Under the pieces are notes generated by a model that had not been told where the DNA came from, did no database searches, and was given only the letters and a program-made list of their open reading frames with translations. The translations under genes and the position numbers were made by a program. Source: Sarcocystis neurona (Eukaryota; Apicomplexa; Conoidasida; Eucoccidiorida; Sarcocystidae). Taken from it: 64,000 nt of DNA. Positions 1 to 13,000 of this stretch are shown piece after piece. Within the stretch, counting starts at the first letter, position 1. Every line of letters starts with the position of its first letter. The DNA is taken from the NCBI GenBank assembly GCA_000727475.1, contig KL647300.1:3279054-3343053 (forward strand), read 5' to 3'.

Positions 1-479
1 TGCGCACAGCAGCAGCAGCAGCAGAGAGGCCTGGCAGACCTCCCCCAGCCATTAGGAAAAAAGGGGGAGCAGAAGAAAACGAGAGGAGAAAGGAGGCGGG
101 GACAGAAGCTGTAACGCGTAGCAGCAGCAGCAGCAGACGCAGAGACGACGACAGCAGCCGAAGAGAGACAGGAAGGGAAACGTGTGGCGGACTCGTTGGA
201 AAACGAGGAGAGGAGGTGGAAGAGGAGGAGACGGAAAAGTGGACAAAAAAAAAGGAAAACAACGCTGGAAGCAGCAGACTCGTCTCTTCTCAGAAGACGA
301 CGACGTGATACGGGCAGGCACGCAGAAAGAAGAAGATGCACAGAAACGGAGAGCAGGCGAGCAACGACGAGTCGAGGCGGGTTCGAAGGAGACACACACT
401 TGCGAAAACAAACACGCTGACGTGCACGCAGAGATATTCAAGCATGCAAAAACATTTCACGAGTCGGTGGTCCACACAC
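1..479. other. CAG-containing, purine-rich stretch with no gene call
   Basis: Short CAG runs occur at 8-25 and 119-137, in plus-strand purine-rich sequence. Several overlapping frames are open only because of the biased composition. This is probably intron of the dynamin-like gene or the sequence near its last exon; I could not place an exon here. Confidence 0.4.
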
Positions 480-1060
480 ACATACACACACCTACAATAT
501 CTGCTGCTACACATCTCTCTCCCTCTCCATATATATATATATATATACGTACACCTTTGCAGAAGGAACTTCAATATATACATCTATTCATATTCTCTGT
601 ACGCACTTCAGAATATCTGCATATATATATATATATATATATACATGTATATACCCAGACACAACGAAGCTCCACTATACACATGTACCATATAACATAT
701 ATACAATTACATATACATACCTCACTGTACATACCTCTGTATCTATACCTATATATATATATATACCAGACACAATGATACCTTTCATATACCCACATAC
801 CATACATATATATATATATGTACCCCGGAACATAGATATATTCATATATATATATAAATATAACCCACTGTACGTATCTGTATATCTATATCCGCGCATA
901 AATAGATATATATACACCCATGTATAGCCAGACACAATGCTACCTTCAGCTGTGCATATATCATATAAACATATACCTATATGTGCCCCACTACAGACAT
1001 ATATATATGTGTGTAGCCGATTGTACGTATCTGTGTATCTATATCTAGCAATATATATAT
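480..1060. repeat. TA microsatellites and a degenerate minisatellite, about three copies
   Basis: Runs of TA (for example 528-547, 620-643 and 751-766) separate recurring non-TA blocks. The block CCAGACACAATG recurs near 656, 767 and 927, and the block CACTGTACGTATCTGTATAT recurs in variant form near 722, 858 and 1019. The region lies downstream of dynamin-like exon 8 and is probably within the next intron. Confidence 0.8.
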
Positions 1061-1162
1061 GATATGCGACAAGTTCCGTCCCCAGTACATGTACAAAAAA
1101 GACACAACCGCGCATGCATTCCACAGACAGGTACGCACACACCGACACAGACCAAGTTCTTC

Positions 1163-1195
1163 TGCATATGTGTGTGGGTGTGTGTGTGTGTGTGA
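1163..1195. repeat. TG/GT microsatellite
   Basis: An interrupted TG run 136 bp or more downstream of the exon 8 donor of the dynamin-like gene. Confidence 0.8.
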
Positions 1196-1330
1196 AGCGA
1201 GCGCTCTTCACTTTTCTTCGCTGGTCGCCTCACACTGCCCTTTCTCGAGGAAATGCGGGAGACGGTGCTGCAGCGAACGTGTAGGGTAGCCAGAGTAAGA
1301 AGAATGGCGCCAGCGGGCGTCGGGAGGTAC

Positions 1331-1877
1331 CTGCGAGGGTCGTTCCGCGATCAGGAAGCTCTGCTGCTGCATCCGTGAAAAGCTCATCAATGGCCACAAC
1401 TTGGTCGGGCGCATGCGGGCTCAGGACTGAGCGAAGGTCCGGGCCAAGCAGGCACTTGACGACCGCTTCGCCTCGATCAAACAAGTAGCTGCGGCTGCCT
1501 CCTTGCTGCAGCGCATGCAACCCGCCCCCCGCTGCTGTCGCTCCTCCTCCTCCGCCTCCTGCGGTAGCGGCTCCTCCAGGCCCCCCCCCCTCTCCGCCCC
1601 CTCCGCCGGCGGCGCCTGCCGGTGCTGCTCCCCCTCCTCCTCCGGGAGCGGCGGCGCCGGTTTCTGAGGCGAGGTCGCCGTTCAGCAGCAGCGCGCCACC
1701 CGACGCAGCAGCGCCGCTTCCTCCTGCGCTCCCCCACGGCGTCTGTTGCTGCTGCTGCAGCGCAGGCAGTGAAACGCTCAGCAGCTCGACGGGCTGCAGC
1801 CCCACCCACCCGTCCGGACGGTAGAACCGCCGCCAGCACCGGAAGCCTGCAGGCGGCGGGGAGTACGGCTGCATCAC
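1331..1877 (-). CDS. Dynamin-like gene, exon 8: C-terminal region, gene continues off the left edge
   Basis: Encodes residues 711-892. It starts after ttgctgcag with VMQPYSPPPAGFRCWRRFYR, contains GWVGLQPVELLSVSLPAL and a QQQQQ run, then a Gly/Ala-rich block of about 60 residues, then a well-behaved part (SYLFDRGEAVVKCLLGPDLR and VVAIDELFTDAAAELP). The donor is CTCGCAG|GTACCT, phase 1, so at least one further exon lies to the left. I could not place it within bases 1-1300. Confidence 0.72.
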
Positions 1878-4800
1878 CTGCAGCAACGAGGGCAACGACC
1901 ACACGTGCGCGTGGCAGCAGCTCTGTGTGTGTGGCGTCCCAGCTCGCCCAAGCACCTCCCCAGCGTCGTCGCCTCTACCCCCCCACATCACACGCGCGCC
2001 TACGTTTCTTCCGTGATACACCCGCATGCGGACGTACGTCACGGAGGACTATTCCGCTCCCTACGACTGCTACCTGCGTCTGCCCTTTCCTCTACCCCTG
2101 CAGATTTTCCACGTGTCCAGCACGCACAGTGCGGGAAAAGGAAAACACGGAACGGGACAAAGAAAGGAGAAGGGAAATAAACGACCTCAACGCAGCTGTG
2201 GCTACGATGCGGGTCAAAATGCGGACCCCTACTCCTGAGAGTGATGTATCCGATCAACTTGTACTACTACTGCCCACATCCAGACGTCTATACATACACC
2301 CCTATGTGACGCACGTATGCCCACGCTGCCTGTGTTGACGTGTAGCGCATGCATCTGCCCCGTATACTCGCACACAGAGTCAGAGAAAGGCAGTGTCACG
2401 CCATGCGTCCAAAACAAGTGCACATATACACACACTGCCGCCCCTTCGTCGGCAGGTGGAGGACGCATGCAAAACAAGCGTACACACCTTTTCATTCAAC
2501 AAGGACCCTGCGTCACCACCCTTCGCCCGGAGTGTTCTCGCCTGCACGCTGCCGGCCACCAGCGGACACACTGGGGGGGGGCCACAGTGACGGTGTGGAG
2601 CCGCCACAACACCCCCGCGTACGTGCGTACACACTCGCGTGAATTTTCGAAGGAGTCTCGAAAATTCCCTTCGGTTGACACTCCACCAACAGCAGCGAAA
2701 TGCTCTACAAATGAGAAAGCAGCGTCGCGCACGAACACCGCGCGTACAGAAGGCAGCGGTCAGACTGCTTCCCAACCCTGCGTATACACATTTGTACACC
2801 AGCACTACAAACACATCAACGTATGCGTCCATGCATACTCCCATATAAACATACACATGCAACTGTAAAAATACACACATATATTACAACACCGTAGATA
2901 CGCCCACGTATACACATGCATATACATACACAAAAATACATATACGTACATCTACATACGGACGTTGTCCTCCGGTCGTTTCCACAGTCTACACACATAT
3001 ATATGTCTGTCTCTCCCTCTCTGTATATGTGTGTCGTTGTCCTGCTTCTTGAGCAAACGACTTCGTATGAAGAAAGGGGTAAAAATGTGGAACGCACATC
3101 TCCCGGCCGAGAGCCGGCAGCACAGAAGAAGAGACAAGAAGTGCGGCGCTTCACAAGTTGAACAGAGGCAGCAGCAAAGTCGGCGGCCACCCGGTGGCTC
3201 TGCCCCACCACAGAAACGTGAGAGGCGAAACGTGCTGTCGTCTGCACCTACAAATATCTACATATACACACACGTAGGATGACCTGCACACACACAGATA
3301 ATCACACATATGATATATATATATATTCCCCACATATAACAACATATATACACAGACGTAATTGCACATTATATAGACATATATATATATATATATCTCC
3401 GCTCATATGCACATATATATCTTCGTAGGTGTTCCTATCTCTCAAAAGGTAAGAAAGGAATAATGAGAAAGGAGAAAAACAGTTCGTCCGCGCAGGCGTG
3501 TCTCGTCTACAAAATATATCTACACATATGAGCATGACAGGATGCAGCGTGCATGCACAAGGTAAAAGGGCGTCGGACATTCACTTGGGTCTCCCGCATG
3601 TACAAATACAAATATTTTGACTGTGACAGCTCATGAGCACATCCGGTCGCTCCGCCGTAGATACTCTACATTAGTATATACCCCAGTATAGATATATTAC
3701 ACACACACATATAGACATATATATAAACACGCCCACATGTGTATTTGTGTGCTTACCGAGTTAAATACAAATTTCGACACACGTCTCTGTTCTTCTCCCT
3801 TTCCCTGTATGTTTCTCTCCATTACTCTCTTTAGATACGCACAAATCCAGCCCTTCTTGCAGACACACGAGACCCGCGTAAATGCCCGCGGATTTGTACA
3901 CGTGTACTCCTGTGTACCATATATGTGTGTGGTTTATATATAGAGAGAGAGAGCTACGTTGATATACGTCTGTATGTATCTGCGTGGGGTGCACGATGTT
4001 CCCGCGTCCACATTTTTACACGTGCACTCCTGTGTACCACATATATATATGTATATATATATGTATATATATATGCGCATGTCCGTATGTGCGTGGGGCA
4101 CCGTACGCTGCCGCGCCTACATTTATACATACGTCCTCCTGTGTATCCTATATATATACGCCTGTATGTATGTACGTGGAGCACAGGATCTTCCCGGGTC
4201 TACAGTATACAGATGTACTCCTATGTACCCTATACATATATATATATATATGCGCCTGTATGTATGTGGGTGGGCCACAAGATATTGCCGCGTTTATAAC
4301 CCAGTCCAACATCGACGGTGAAGCATTTTATTCTTTCGGATGCAGAGAAGAAGAAGGCGCTTACGGTTTGAAGAGGAACGAGGACGGTAAGACGCTGGCG
4401 ATCCACCGTTTTGAACTGACACTGCTCTCCCTGGCGCGCGCATGCAAGCAGCAGACAATAATACACACATGCACAGATATTCACACATATACGTATATAC
4501 ATATATACGCGCGACGCAGATGTCTATTCTGTTCCAGAAGACAATTTATAGAAGTGGACTTCGACTTACAACAGAGAGAGAAAGAGAGAAACATCCACAC
4601 ATACACACATGTATATATAAATATTCACCCCTACATATATGTACACATACGTTTATATATATATATATAAATATATAGCCGTATAGAGATATATCCCTGG
4701 TGGCTAGGCGGCAGTGTCACCAAACTTGTACTCAGGTAAAAAAGAGGAAACACATGCACACTACACATAAGCATATACGTATATACATAGATATATTCAT

Positions 4801-6976
4801 ACATACGTATATATCCTAGTGCATGCACACGTTGACATACATACTGACGTCTCTTCCTCGTCGCACGTTGAAACGGATGAGACGGCGGTCGCAGTACCAG
4901 TCGCACATCGTAATATTACACATGCGCCACACATGCACGCCCAAACACACATACGTATGCAGCGTAAATATATCTAATATATATATATATATACTCAGTC
5001 ACATATATATTCGCTCAACATACATATATATGTGAGAAATAAGTGTTTATATTGGCGTCTCTCTGTTTGTTGAAAACACCGTTGCAGTACTACCACTACT
5101 TCGTAGAGACGCACTGTCTCGTTCTTGTATAACGACCGCATGCGCATGCACGCCCAAGAATTTCCACACGAAGGGACAGATAAAAGGCACCACGCTGCCA
5201 CTGCGTCGATGCAGACCCGCTACAAACGCAGACTGCCCGCGTCCTGCCCGCGTCCTGCCCGCGTCCATTCTTTCTGTGGCTCTCCCCCCTCTTTTTGGCT
5301 CTCCCCCTCTTTCTTCCTCGCTCTACCTTCTACCCTTTATGTGTGGGCGCCTGTGGATCCGCACGTGGGTGGCCGTCACACAGATATGCATGTGGAAATG
5401 GGAGAAGCGGAGGAGTCGGGGAACTGCAGATGAGTCGGAGGGTCATTCATGCGCGTCCAGCGACAACCAACTCCGAGCAGAAAACATGCAGCTGCTGTGT
5501 CTCTGCATGGCTGCATGTGTTACCTAGCTAGTACATGCTCAAGCCACAGACAACTCCGACGCATGCCGCCGGCCCTGTGTTCTTGTGTACGTTGCAGTGG
5601 GTGCGCGCAGGGGAGACGCTGCTCTCCACCCCACACGAGAAAAAAGTACGCATGCACCCTCTAGGAGCGACGACCGGGGAGGCGCAGCAGCTGACGCTAC
5701 GCGTCAGTCCTGCTGGGCACAGCCCCGCAAGAAGAGACGCCAGCGTTTTTTCTCTCCGCTGCATGCGGCGGGAAGGGGGGAAGCGGCTTGCCTGCGTGGG
5801 ACCGCTCCTGAAGTAGAAGGTGACGGTGGCGTCTTTAGAACTGAGCAGCGCGCCGCCGCCTTTTCCTGCTGCTGCTGCTCGTTCTGCTGCTGCTGCAGCA
5901 GCTTCCGCCGCACCCACTGCTGCGCCTGCTCCTCCTGCCGCTCCTCCTCCTCCGCCTCCTCCGGGCGGCGGCTGGACGGCGGGGGCGACAGCACCACCAG
6001 CGCCGCCCGCAGCGCCGCCCGCCGCAGACGACGTAGGAGCCCCGCCAGGTGCAGGCGGCAGCGCGAGCCCCGCCGCAGCAGCAGCCGCGGGAGACGACGC
6101 AGAGATGCCGCCTGCTGCTGCTGCATTGCTGCTGCCAACGCCGACACTCTGGACTAAGCCGAACATGTTACTCTCGTCCTTCGACAACGTATAGCGGACA
6201 ATTTGCCCCGGCTGCATTATCACTTTCCCGTCGGGCCCAGTGCGCGGCGCGAAGCGCTCCTGCACGCCGCAGCAACAGCAACAGCAGCAAGGGAGAGGCA
6301 CGCCGAGACATGTGAAGCGGCAGCGAGAGACGATTTGACCGGCCTCATCACGCCGCACACAAACAGTGGGGAAAAAGCGGGCGCAGCCGCGGGTCTCGCA
6401 GCGTTCACGAAGAAAAACGAAGTGTCACGTCCGAGTGCCCAGAACGGGCAACACATGCGTTCTTGGCGGGCCGCGGCGAATGTATGGACACACGCGACTA
6501 TCTCCTGCACGAGCTAGGGGTGGAAGACGGAGGTGCCGCCATGGGTTCGGCAGCTGCCACCGCAGTATTGCCACATGTGATGACACAAAAAAGGCGGGCC
6601 AACTCTCTTTTCCGCGGGAAAACTCTGGAGACACGCACAGGACGGAGACATGGGGGACGTCGCACATACGTGTGCCCCTACTTACACAGGAAGCCCTTGT
6701 ACACGCCACGGTCCATACCCACACCAACATACACATATATGTATATATATGTATATATACGCATATACATATATATATATATATATGTATGTATATATTC
6801 CCCTACGAGCTCCTAGAAGTGAGGTAGGCCCGTCGTCAATGGAGGAGGTGCATCAGAAGTTTGGGGGCAGCCAGGGCTGTACCTCTCCGTATATATGTGA
6901 GTGTACACGTGTACAACAAAATACGTACATACTGACACCCACCTAGATCTTAGGAAAAGGCAGAGTCGTCGTGGAC

Positions 6977-7007
<31 letters not shown>

Positions 7008-10000
7008 CATGCATCTACCCTGACTTGGCTACGTCTGTATATATATATATATAGATGTAGATAGATAGATAGATGAACATGTGCGTATACTCATACATAC
7101 ATCCATATGTAGAGACATCCACATGGATACACGCATATGCACGTCTCTATTCGTGTGTACATATATATATATATATATAGCTCGTGGCGTGGGAGGTGCA
7201 CACGTAGAGAGTCACTGTCCTGGATATTCGAAGAGAGACGCCGCACGCAGATCCCTGCGGCCACTGCTGCCGCGTCCCGAGCGCCGCTCGGAGGGCATCA
7301 GATATCTTTCCGCTGCTTCTGCTGCTGCTCGGAGTTTCCTCTGTCTCCGTGGCGGCTGCGTGGCTGCTCTTGATGCTGCTGTTGTTGCTGTTGCTTCTGC
7401 TGTTGCTTCTGTTGTTGCTTCTGCTGTTGCTGCTTCTGCTGTTGCTTCTGCTGTTGCTTCTACTGTTGCTTCTGCTGGTGCTTCTGCTGGTGCTGCTGTT
7501 GCTGTTGTTGCTGCTGCTGCCGCTGTTGCTGCTGCTGCCGCTGTTGTTGCTGCTGTCGTTGGTGTTGCTGCCCCTGCTGCTGCCGCTGCCGCTGCTCTTT
7601 CGTCATTCTTCGTGCTTCCCAGCAAAAAGGCGAACGCGCAGCAACGTTGTTGCAGCTGTCTCAAAGGAGCGAAATCCGACTGATATGTACATATCAGCAG
7701 CTACTTGACACCGCATACACGTCGGAACGGAGGAAGGCTGCTCTGCGAACGGCCGATGTGTGCAGTGGCCTGCCTTCGCTTGGGAGCTATTTACCGTCGG
7801 CTGCTGCACGCCACCCTGCTCCTGCTGCTGCTCCAAGGCAAGGAACACAAGACGGAACCTGCTACTGAGTAAGACGGGCTTCCTCCTGCTGCTGCTTCTG
7901 CCACTGCCACACCGGCGGGGCCCCTTCACAACCAACATCGCCGCTGCTGCCGCGGCCTGCTTGAGCTGCTGTTGTGGGGGAGGCTGCTTCAGCTGCTGCT
8001 GCTGCGGGAGACTGCGTCAGCCGCTGCTGCTGCGGGAGGCTGCTTCAGCTGCTGCTGCGAGAGGCTGCTTGAGCTGTTGCTGTGGGGGGCTGCTTGAGCA
8101 GCTGCAGCAAGAGGCTGCTTCAGCTGCTGCTGCAGCAAGGGAGTGCTTCAGCTGCTGCTGCAGCAGGGGACTGCCTGAGCTGCTGCCGCAGCAAGAGGCT
8201 GCTTCAGCTGCTGCTGCAGCAACGGAGTGCTTCAGCTGCTGCTGCAGCAGGGGACTGCCTGAGCTGCTGCCGCAGCAAGGGACTGCCTCAGCTGCTGCTG
8301 CTGCTGCGGTAGGCTGGTTCAGCTGCTGCTGCTGCTGTGAGAGACTGCTTCACCTGGGGGAGGCTGCTTCCGTTGCTGCTGCGTTTCCCCGCTGCTGCTG
8401 TTTACAGTCGCTTTTCGGGCTCCAGTGCGGCTGCTGCTGCTATGTTCCTGCTGTGCGCATGCACTTCTCACCTCGAAATCCTGGCGCCGGAAAATCTCTT
8501 CGGCCTCGCGCTGCAGCGCAGCATTTCAACAGACGCAGCCCGTTTGATAATGCGGCAGGAACAGGCACAAGAACATCAGTAGGTCTTCGTGCTTCTCCAG
8601 AGTTGCACATACTTACACATATTTCTGTCTACATGAACAGATGTACCGGCGTCCAAATACACGAACACACATACTCGCACACCTATCACCAGACTTACAA
8701 ACGAATACACGTACGTGCATATGTAGGCCTATGAATACATGTATATATCCATATGTTTAAATATGCAACTACACACGCGTATGGATACATACGTACACGT
8801 ATATATACATATATATATATGCGCGTGAGTATACACGTATATATACAGATATGCATATACGCGTATGAGTATGCATCTATGTACGCATGCATATATATAT
8901 AAATGTGTGTAGTGTCAAAGCAGATACACAGAGGAATTTACATCTCAACTGGACGTGTGGATAAAAGGAGAGCGGAATGACGCGGGAGGGGCGGAACGCG
9001 ACGAACATTCCATGAGGCAGACAGGAGGGAGGGGAGACCAGCTCTGCAGTGGGCTGTACAGACACCGCACGGTGTGTGTGCAGAAGGCGTGGTGTTCTGC
9101 CGAATATGAAATATATTCCCCCCTGCGGCTTCGTCTAGCTGCTTCGCGAGAGACTCACTTTGTTTACAAAAGTGCATCGAGATAAATACTGAAACACTTC
9201 CACAGGGCCGCACATGCAAGAGAAGCGCGCAGGAGGACCCTGCCTCCGCCTTCCTACATGCGCATGCGTGCTGCCCTCATGACGAAGACGACGCAGCCAC
9301 GTGGACATGCTACGCACACGTATTTTATAAACAGAGTGCAGCACTGCACCAGCGGCAGACACGCGTCCCAGCGCATGACGCCAGAGACTGCCACGTCTTG
9401 GCTCTAGGCGACGACACTGCAGCAGCAGCCCCCGACAACCCTCCGCTGCTGCTGCGACTGCACAACATGGGAGACCGCTGCTACACACGGGGAGATCCAT
9501 CCTGCAAACGAGAGACTGCTGCAGCACATGGGAGGAGACTGCTGCCGCAGACAAGTCCCTGTTGCCGCGCATGGGAAACTGCTGCTCCGGAAGGGAGACT
9601 GCTGCTCCAGAAGGGACTGCTGCGGCTGCTGCAAGGACGCCCCACCGCACAGAGGCGTCGCGTCGCAGCAGGAGGTGTAGGTAGAAAGGAAAGCCAGACG
9701 CGCGGGCAGTGCTCCTACACTCCTCTTTGGCCACCCGTGCTAACCACCCGTCTCTCCATGTTTACTAGCCGGGCCTATGAACATATTACATCCCGACACG
9801 TGTATACGCTCGTCCCTCTCCTCCCCGCGCCACTTCTACGTATACCTGCTTCTACGTAGATAGAACGGAGTCCTATACTCCAACCCATACACAAGCGCAT
9901 GCAGCTAGAGCTACACCTACGAAAATACTACACACCGACACGTGTACGCGCGTCCCCCTGCTCCCCGTGCCTTTTCCACGTGTACATGCTTCTCCGTGGA

Positions 10001-13000
10001 TAAAAAGGAGCAGCACGCTCCCACCCATACATATGCGCATGCAACTACAGTCCCCGTCCCTACTATCACTGCGAAAGCGCATCTCACCCACCACACCGTC
10101 CACACGCATACGCACGTGTAGAAAGCGAGGCGGCGCCGTAGATTTTATCAAGAGAGACGCATGCCTACATCAGCGCCTCGCCACACGCCACACACTAACA
10201 GAACAGCCCCACACTTCTCTTCGGTCCCACTCCTCTTCGACCGAAGACTTGCCAATCCGCCGGATCCCTACGCGTGTCTACATGCGCACGCGCCTCCCAG
10301 CACCTTTGCCTCGGACAGGCGTGGATGGAAATCTATCTATCTATCTGCGCGCAGCACACCTCTGTAAAAGGATACGTAGATATATACATAATGTATATGT
10401 ACACGCGTATGTGTGCGGGTGTGTAGTTTCGCTTAGTTGTAGCTCTGCTCTGCGTCTGCTGCGTTGCGGGGAGGTGATTCACGTGGTGTACGTACACCGC
10501 AGAACGCAGCTTTTGAACTGGCACGGCCCACACAGACGTGTAAACAGGTGAACATAACAGAAAAGGCAAGAGGACGTCATTTCGACAGCGTCATCTTTAT
10601 ACATTGGTACCAGCTTGCTTCACTTTCCTTCACGTACGTTATAAACCACGGAACTGACCAACGTATACATATCTGTGTGGGCGTAAACGCAGTTAGCAGA
10701 CTCCCTACATGACATGCAGACGTGGGGGTATTTTACTCTGCCAGCAGCGGGAACAAAGAAAAGAAGCATACAGCCGAGACTCGGAAGAAGAGAGACACAC
10801 AACATAGAAGGCGGTGGAAGCTGTTGCTTCTGACGGTGCTACAGGAAGAAGTAGCCGTTGAGGTACCCCCTTTCTCCTGGTCCTGTGGCTCCCGGTTACA
10901 TTCCGCTGCTGCTACCCACGAGCTGCTACTGTGAGACACCTCTGCTGCTGCTACCTCGTTTCACTTTGATCTCTGACTTTGTTGCTGCTGCTGCTGCTGC
11001 TTGTTTATTTTTCGTTCCCCAGCTGGCGCTGCTGCTGTCGCATGGACAACAAGTCCACCTGCTACGGCTGCTGCTACGCGACATGCGCCTGCTGTCGCCA
11101 GAAAGGACCAGTCCCAACTAACGTCCGGCTGCGACACGTTGCAGTTAACTGCTGGTGGGCATGTTGCACATTTGCTGCTGCTGCTGCTGTAACTTTGGAA
11201 ATACGAACACTTCCAGCAGAAGTCAGTGATGCACGCAGCTTTCGCAACGAACTAGCATCGGCTACCTTCAGCTGTCGTGCTGTTGGTGCTGCGGAGGAGA
11301 CAGGTACAGGTCCACTGCGGATGCCCGGGCCTACACGCCTCGTGCTGTGCTGTGTTGGTGATGCTGCTCCTGCAGCGACTCCAACAGAATTCTTCACTGC
11401 ACCTGGGAAGACTGCTGCGCTCGTTGAAGCGGCTGCTGCTCCGCTGCCTGGAGCAGCCGCTGCTCTTGCTGCTGCGGTGGCAGTGGCGGCAGCTGCGATG
11501 GCAGTGGCAGCAGCTGCGGTGGCAGTGACAGCAGCTGCGGTGGCAGTGACAGCAGCTGCGATGGCAGTGGCAGCAGCTGCGATGGCAGCGGTGGTGGTGG
11601 CAGCAGCTGCTGCTGTTGCTGCTGCGGTGGTGTGTGTGACTTACGTAGGTTTTGGCGAGGAAGTCGGGATCGTAGTGTTCCTTGTCCGGGAAGAGTTCGC
11701 AGGCAAGGCGGTGGCCATCTTCAAGATTATCTCTGAGACTGCCTCCGTAGCTCGAGAGGAAGACGTCGCCGCTTTCGGGCAGGCGGATGATGGTGTAGTT
11801 GCCGCTCACGAGCTCTGTGACGACTTGCATCAGCTCCCGCAAGTACAGCTTAATAAACTCCCTGCGCAGAAGCGCGCGCAGCAGGCAGCCGGCAACCCCA
11901 GGCAGGGCACAGGCACGGGCGAACCACACGAACACAGGCACTTTGTGGAGATAAAAAAACGCAGGCGGAGGGACGGGGTCTCCGGGGTGACGAGGACAGC
12001 AACAGGAGCGACACAGCGCGTGACGCGAGCGCAAAGAAGCCTCCAACTCAGCGGGGCAGCACATGCCAGCGAAAAGAAGAGGAAGGGCCACAGAGATACA
12101 CACACAGACACAGACAGAGACACAGACAGAGAGGATCAAAGGGAAGAGAGGACGGAACACGAGGGAGAGGCAGAGGAGGAGAACGCGAGAGAAAGGAAGA
12201 GGAGGACCAACGGAGGAGACGGGGAGACAGCGGGAGACGGGGAGACAGCGGGGCACAGGGAGGGACAGCGGGGCAGAGGGAGACGGCGGGAGAGAGAGAC
12301 AGCGTAGGAGAGGGAGACGGCGGTGGAGAGGGAGACAGCGGGGCAGAGGGAGACGGCAGGGGAGAGTGAGCAGAAGAGGAAGAGCAACAGAGAGGAGACG
12401 GGAGAGGAAGAGCAGAGAAAGAGAGAGCGAGGAGGAGAGACGGGGGAAAGGAGAAGGTGAGGCATGACAGATGATGGGCCACCTCCGACCAGGCAGCAAA
12501 CGGTACAACGCTCCACAGAAATCACAGCAATACGTTCTCATGCCTGCATCATGCATAAGACGAAAGCATACATATATACATGCGTATACATATGCATACA
12601 TACACATACATATACCTACATACATACACATACGAACAGATACATAGACGCACATACACAGACGTACATACATTCATACATACCTACAATACAGATATAC
12701 ATACATGCCTACACACACACAGAGACACCCATATATACTCACACAGGTGCAAGTGGCGGCACACCAATAGACACATATACATATATATACACACATACAT
12801 GTATACATCAATGCATATATATATATATGTATACTCATATATCTGTTTGTAGCGGCCCGCGACAATATCTGAGGTACTACTGGCCGTCGAAAATAAGCCC
12901 CCCGTCCCACGTCCGCAGTCGAAATTCTGCTGTATCATCCACGCGCAGACTTCCTCACATTTTCGTAGACGAAATGCGCGTGCACGCAGATGAGTCTCAC

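Larger units (their letters stand above)
2040..5790. other. Intron 7 of the dynamin-like gene, repeat-rich
   Basis: Part of the 1878-5791 intron. It has TA/CATA microsatellites near 3310-3330, 3379-3395, 4650-4680 and 4978-4993, a minisatellite at 3890-4300 and an 11-bp triplication at 5233-5265. Open frames here are short and microsatellite-derived. No further gene seen. Confidence 0.6.

Noticed and set aside
7349..7708. Open frames of 119-200 codons with poly-Leu or poly-Ala
   Set aside because: They exist in several frames at once because of the CTG tract, and they lie inside an intron of the dynamin-like gene.
10979..12307. 442-codon plus-strand frame
   Set aside because: It overlaps dynamin-like exon 6 antisense and is driven by the minisatellite and the polypurine block.
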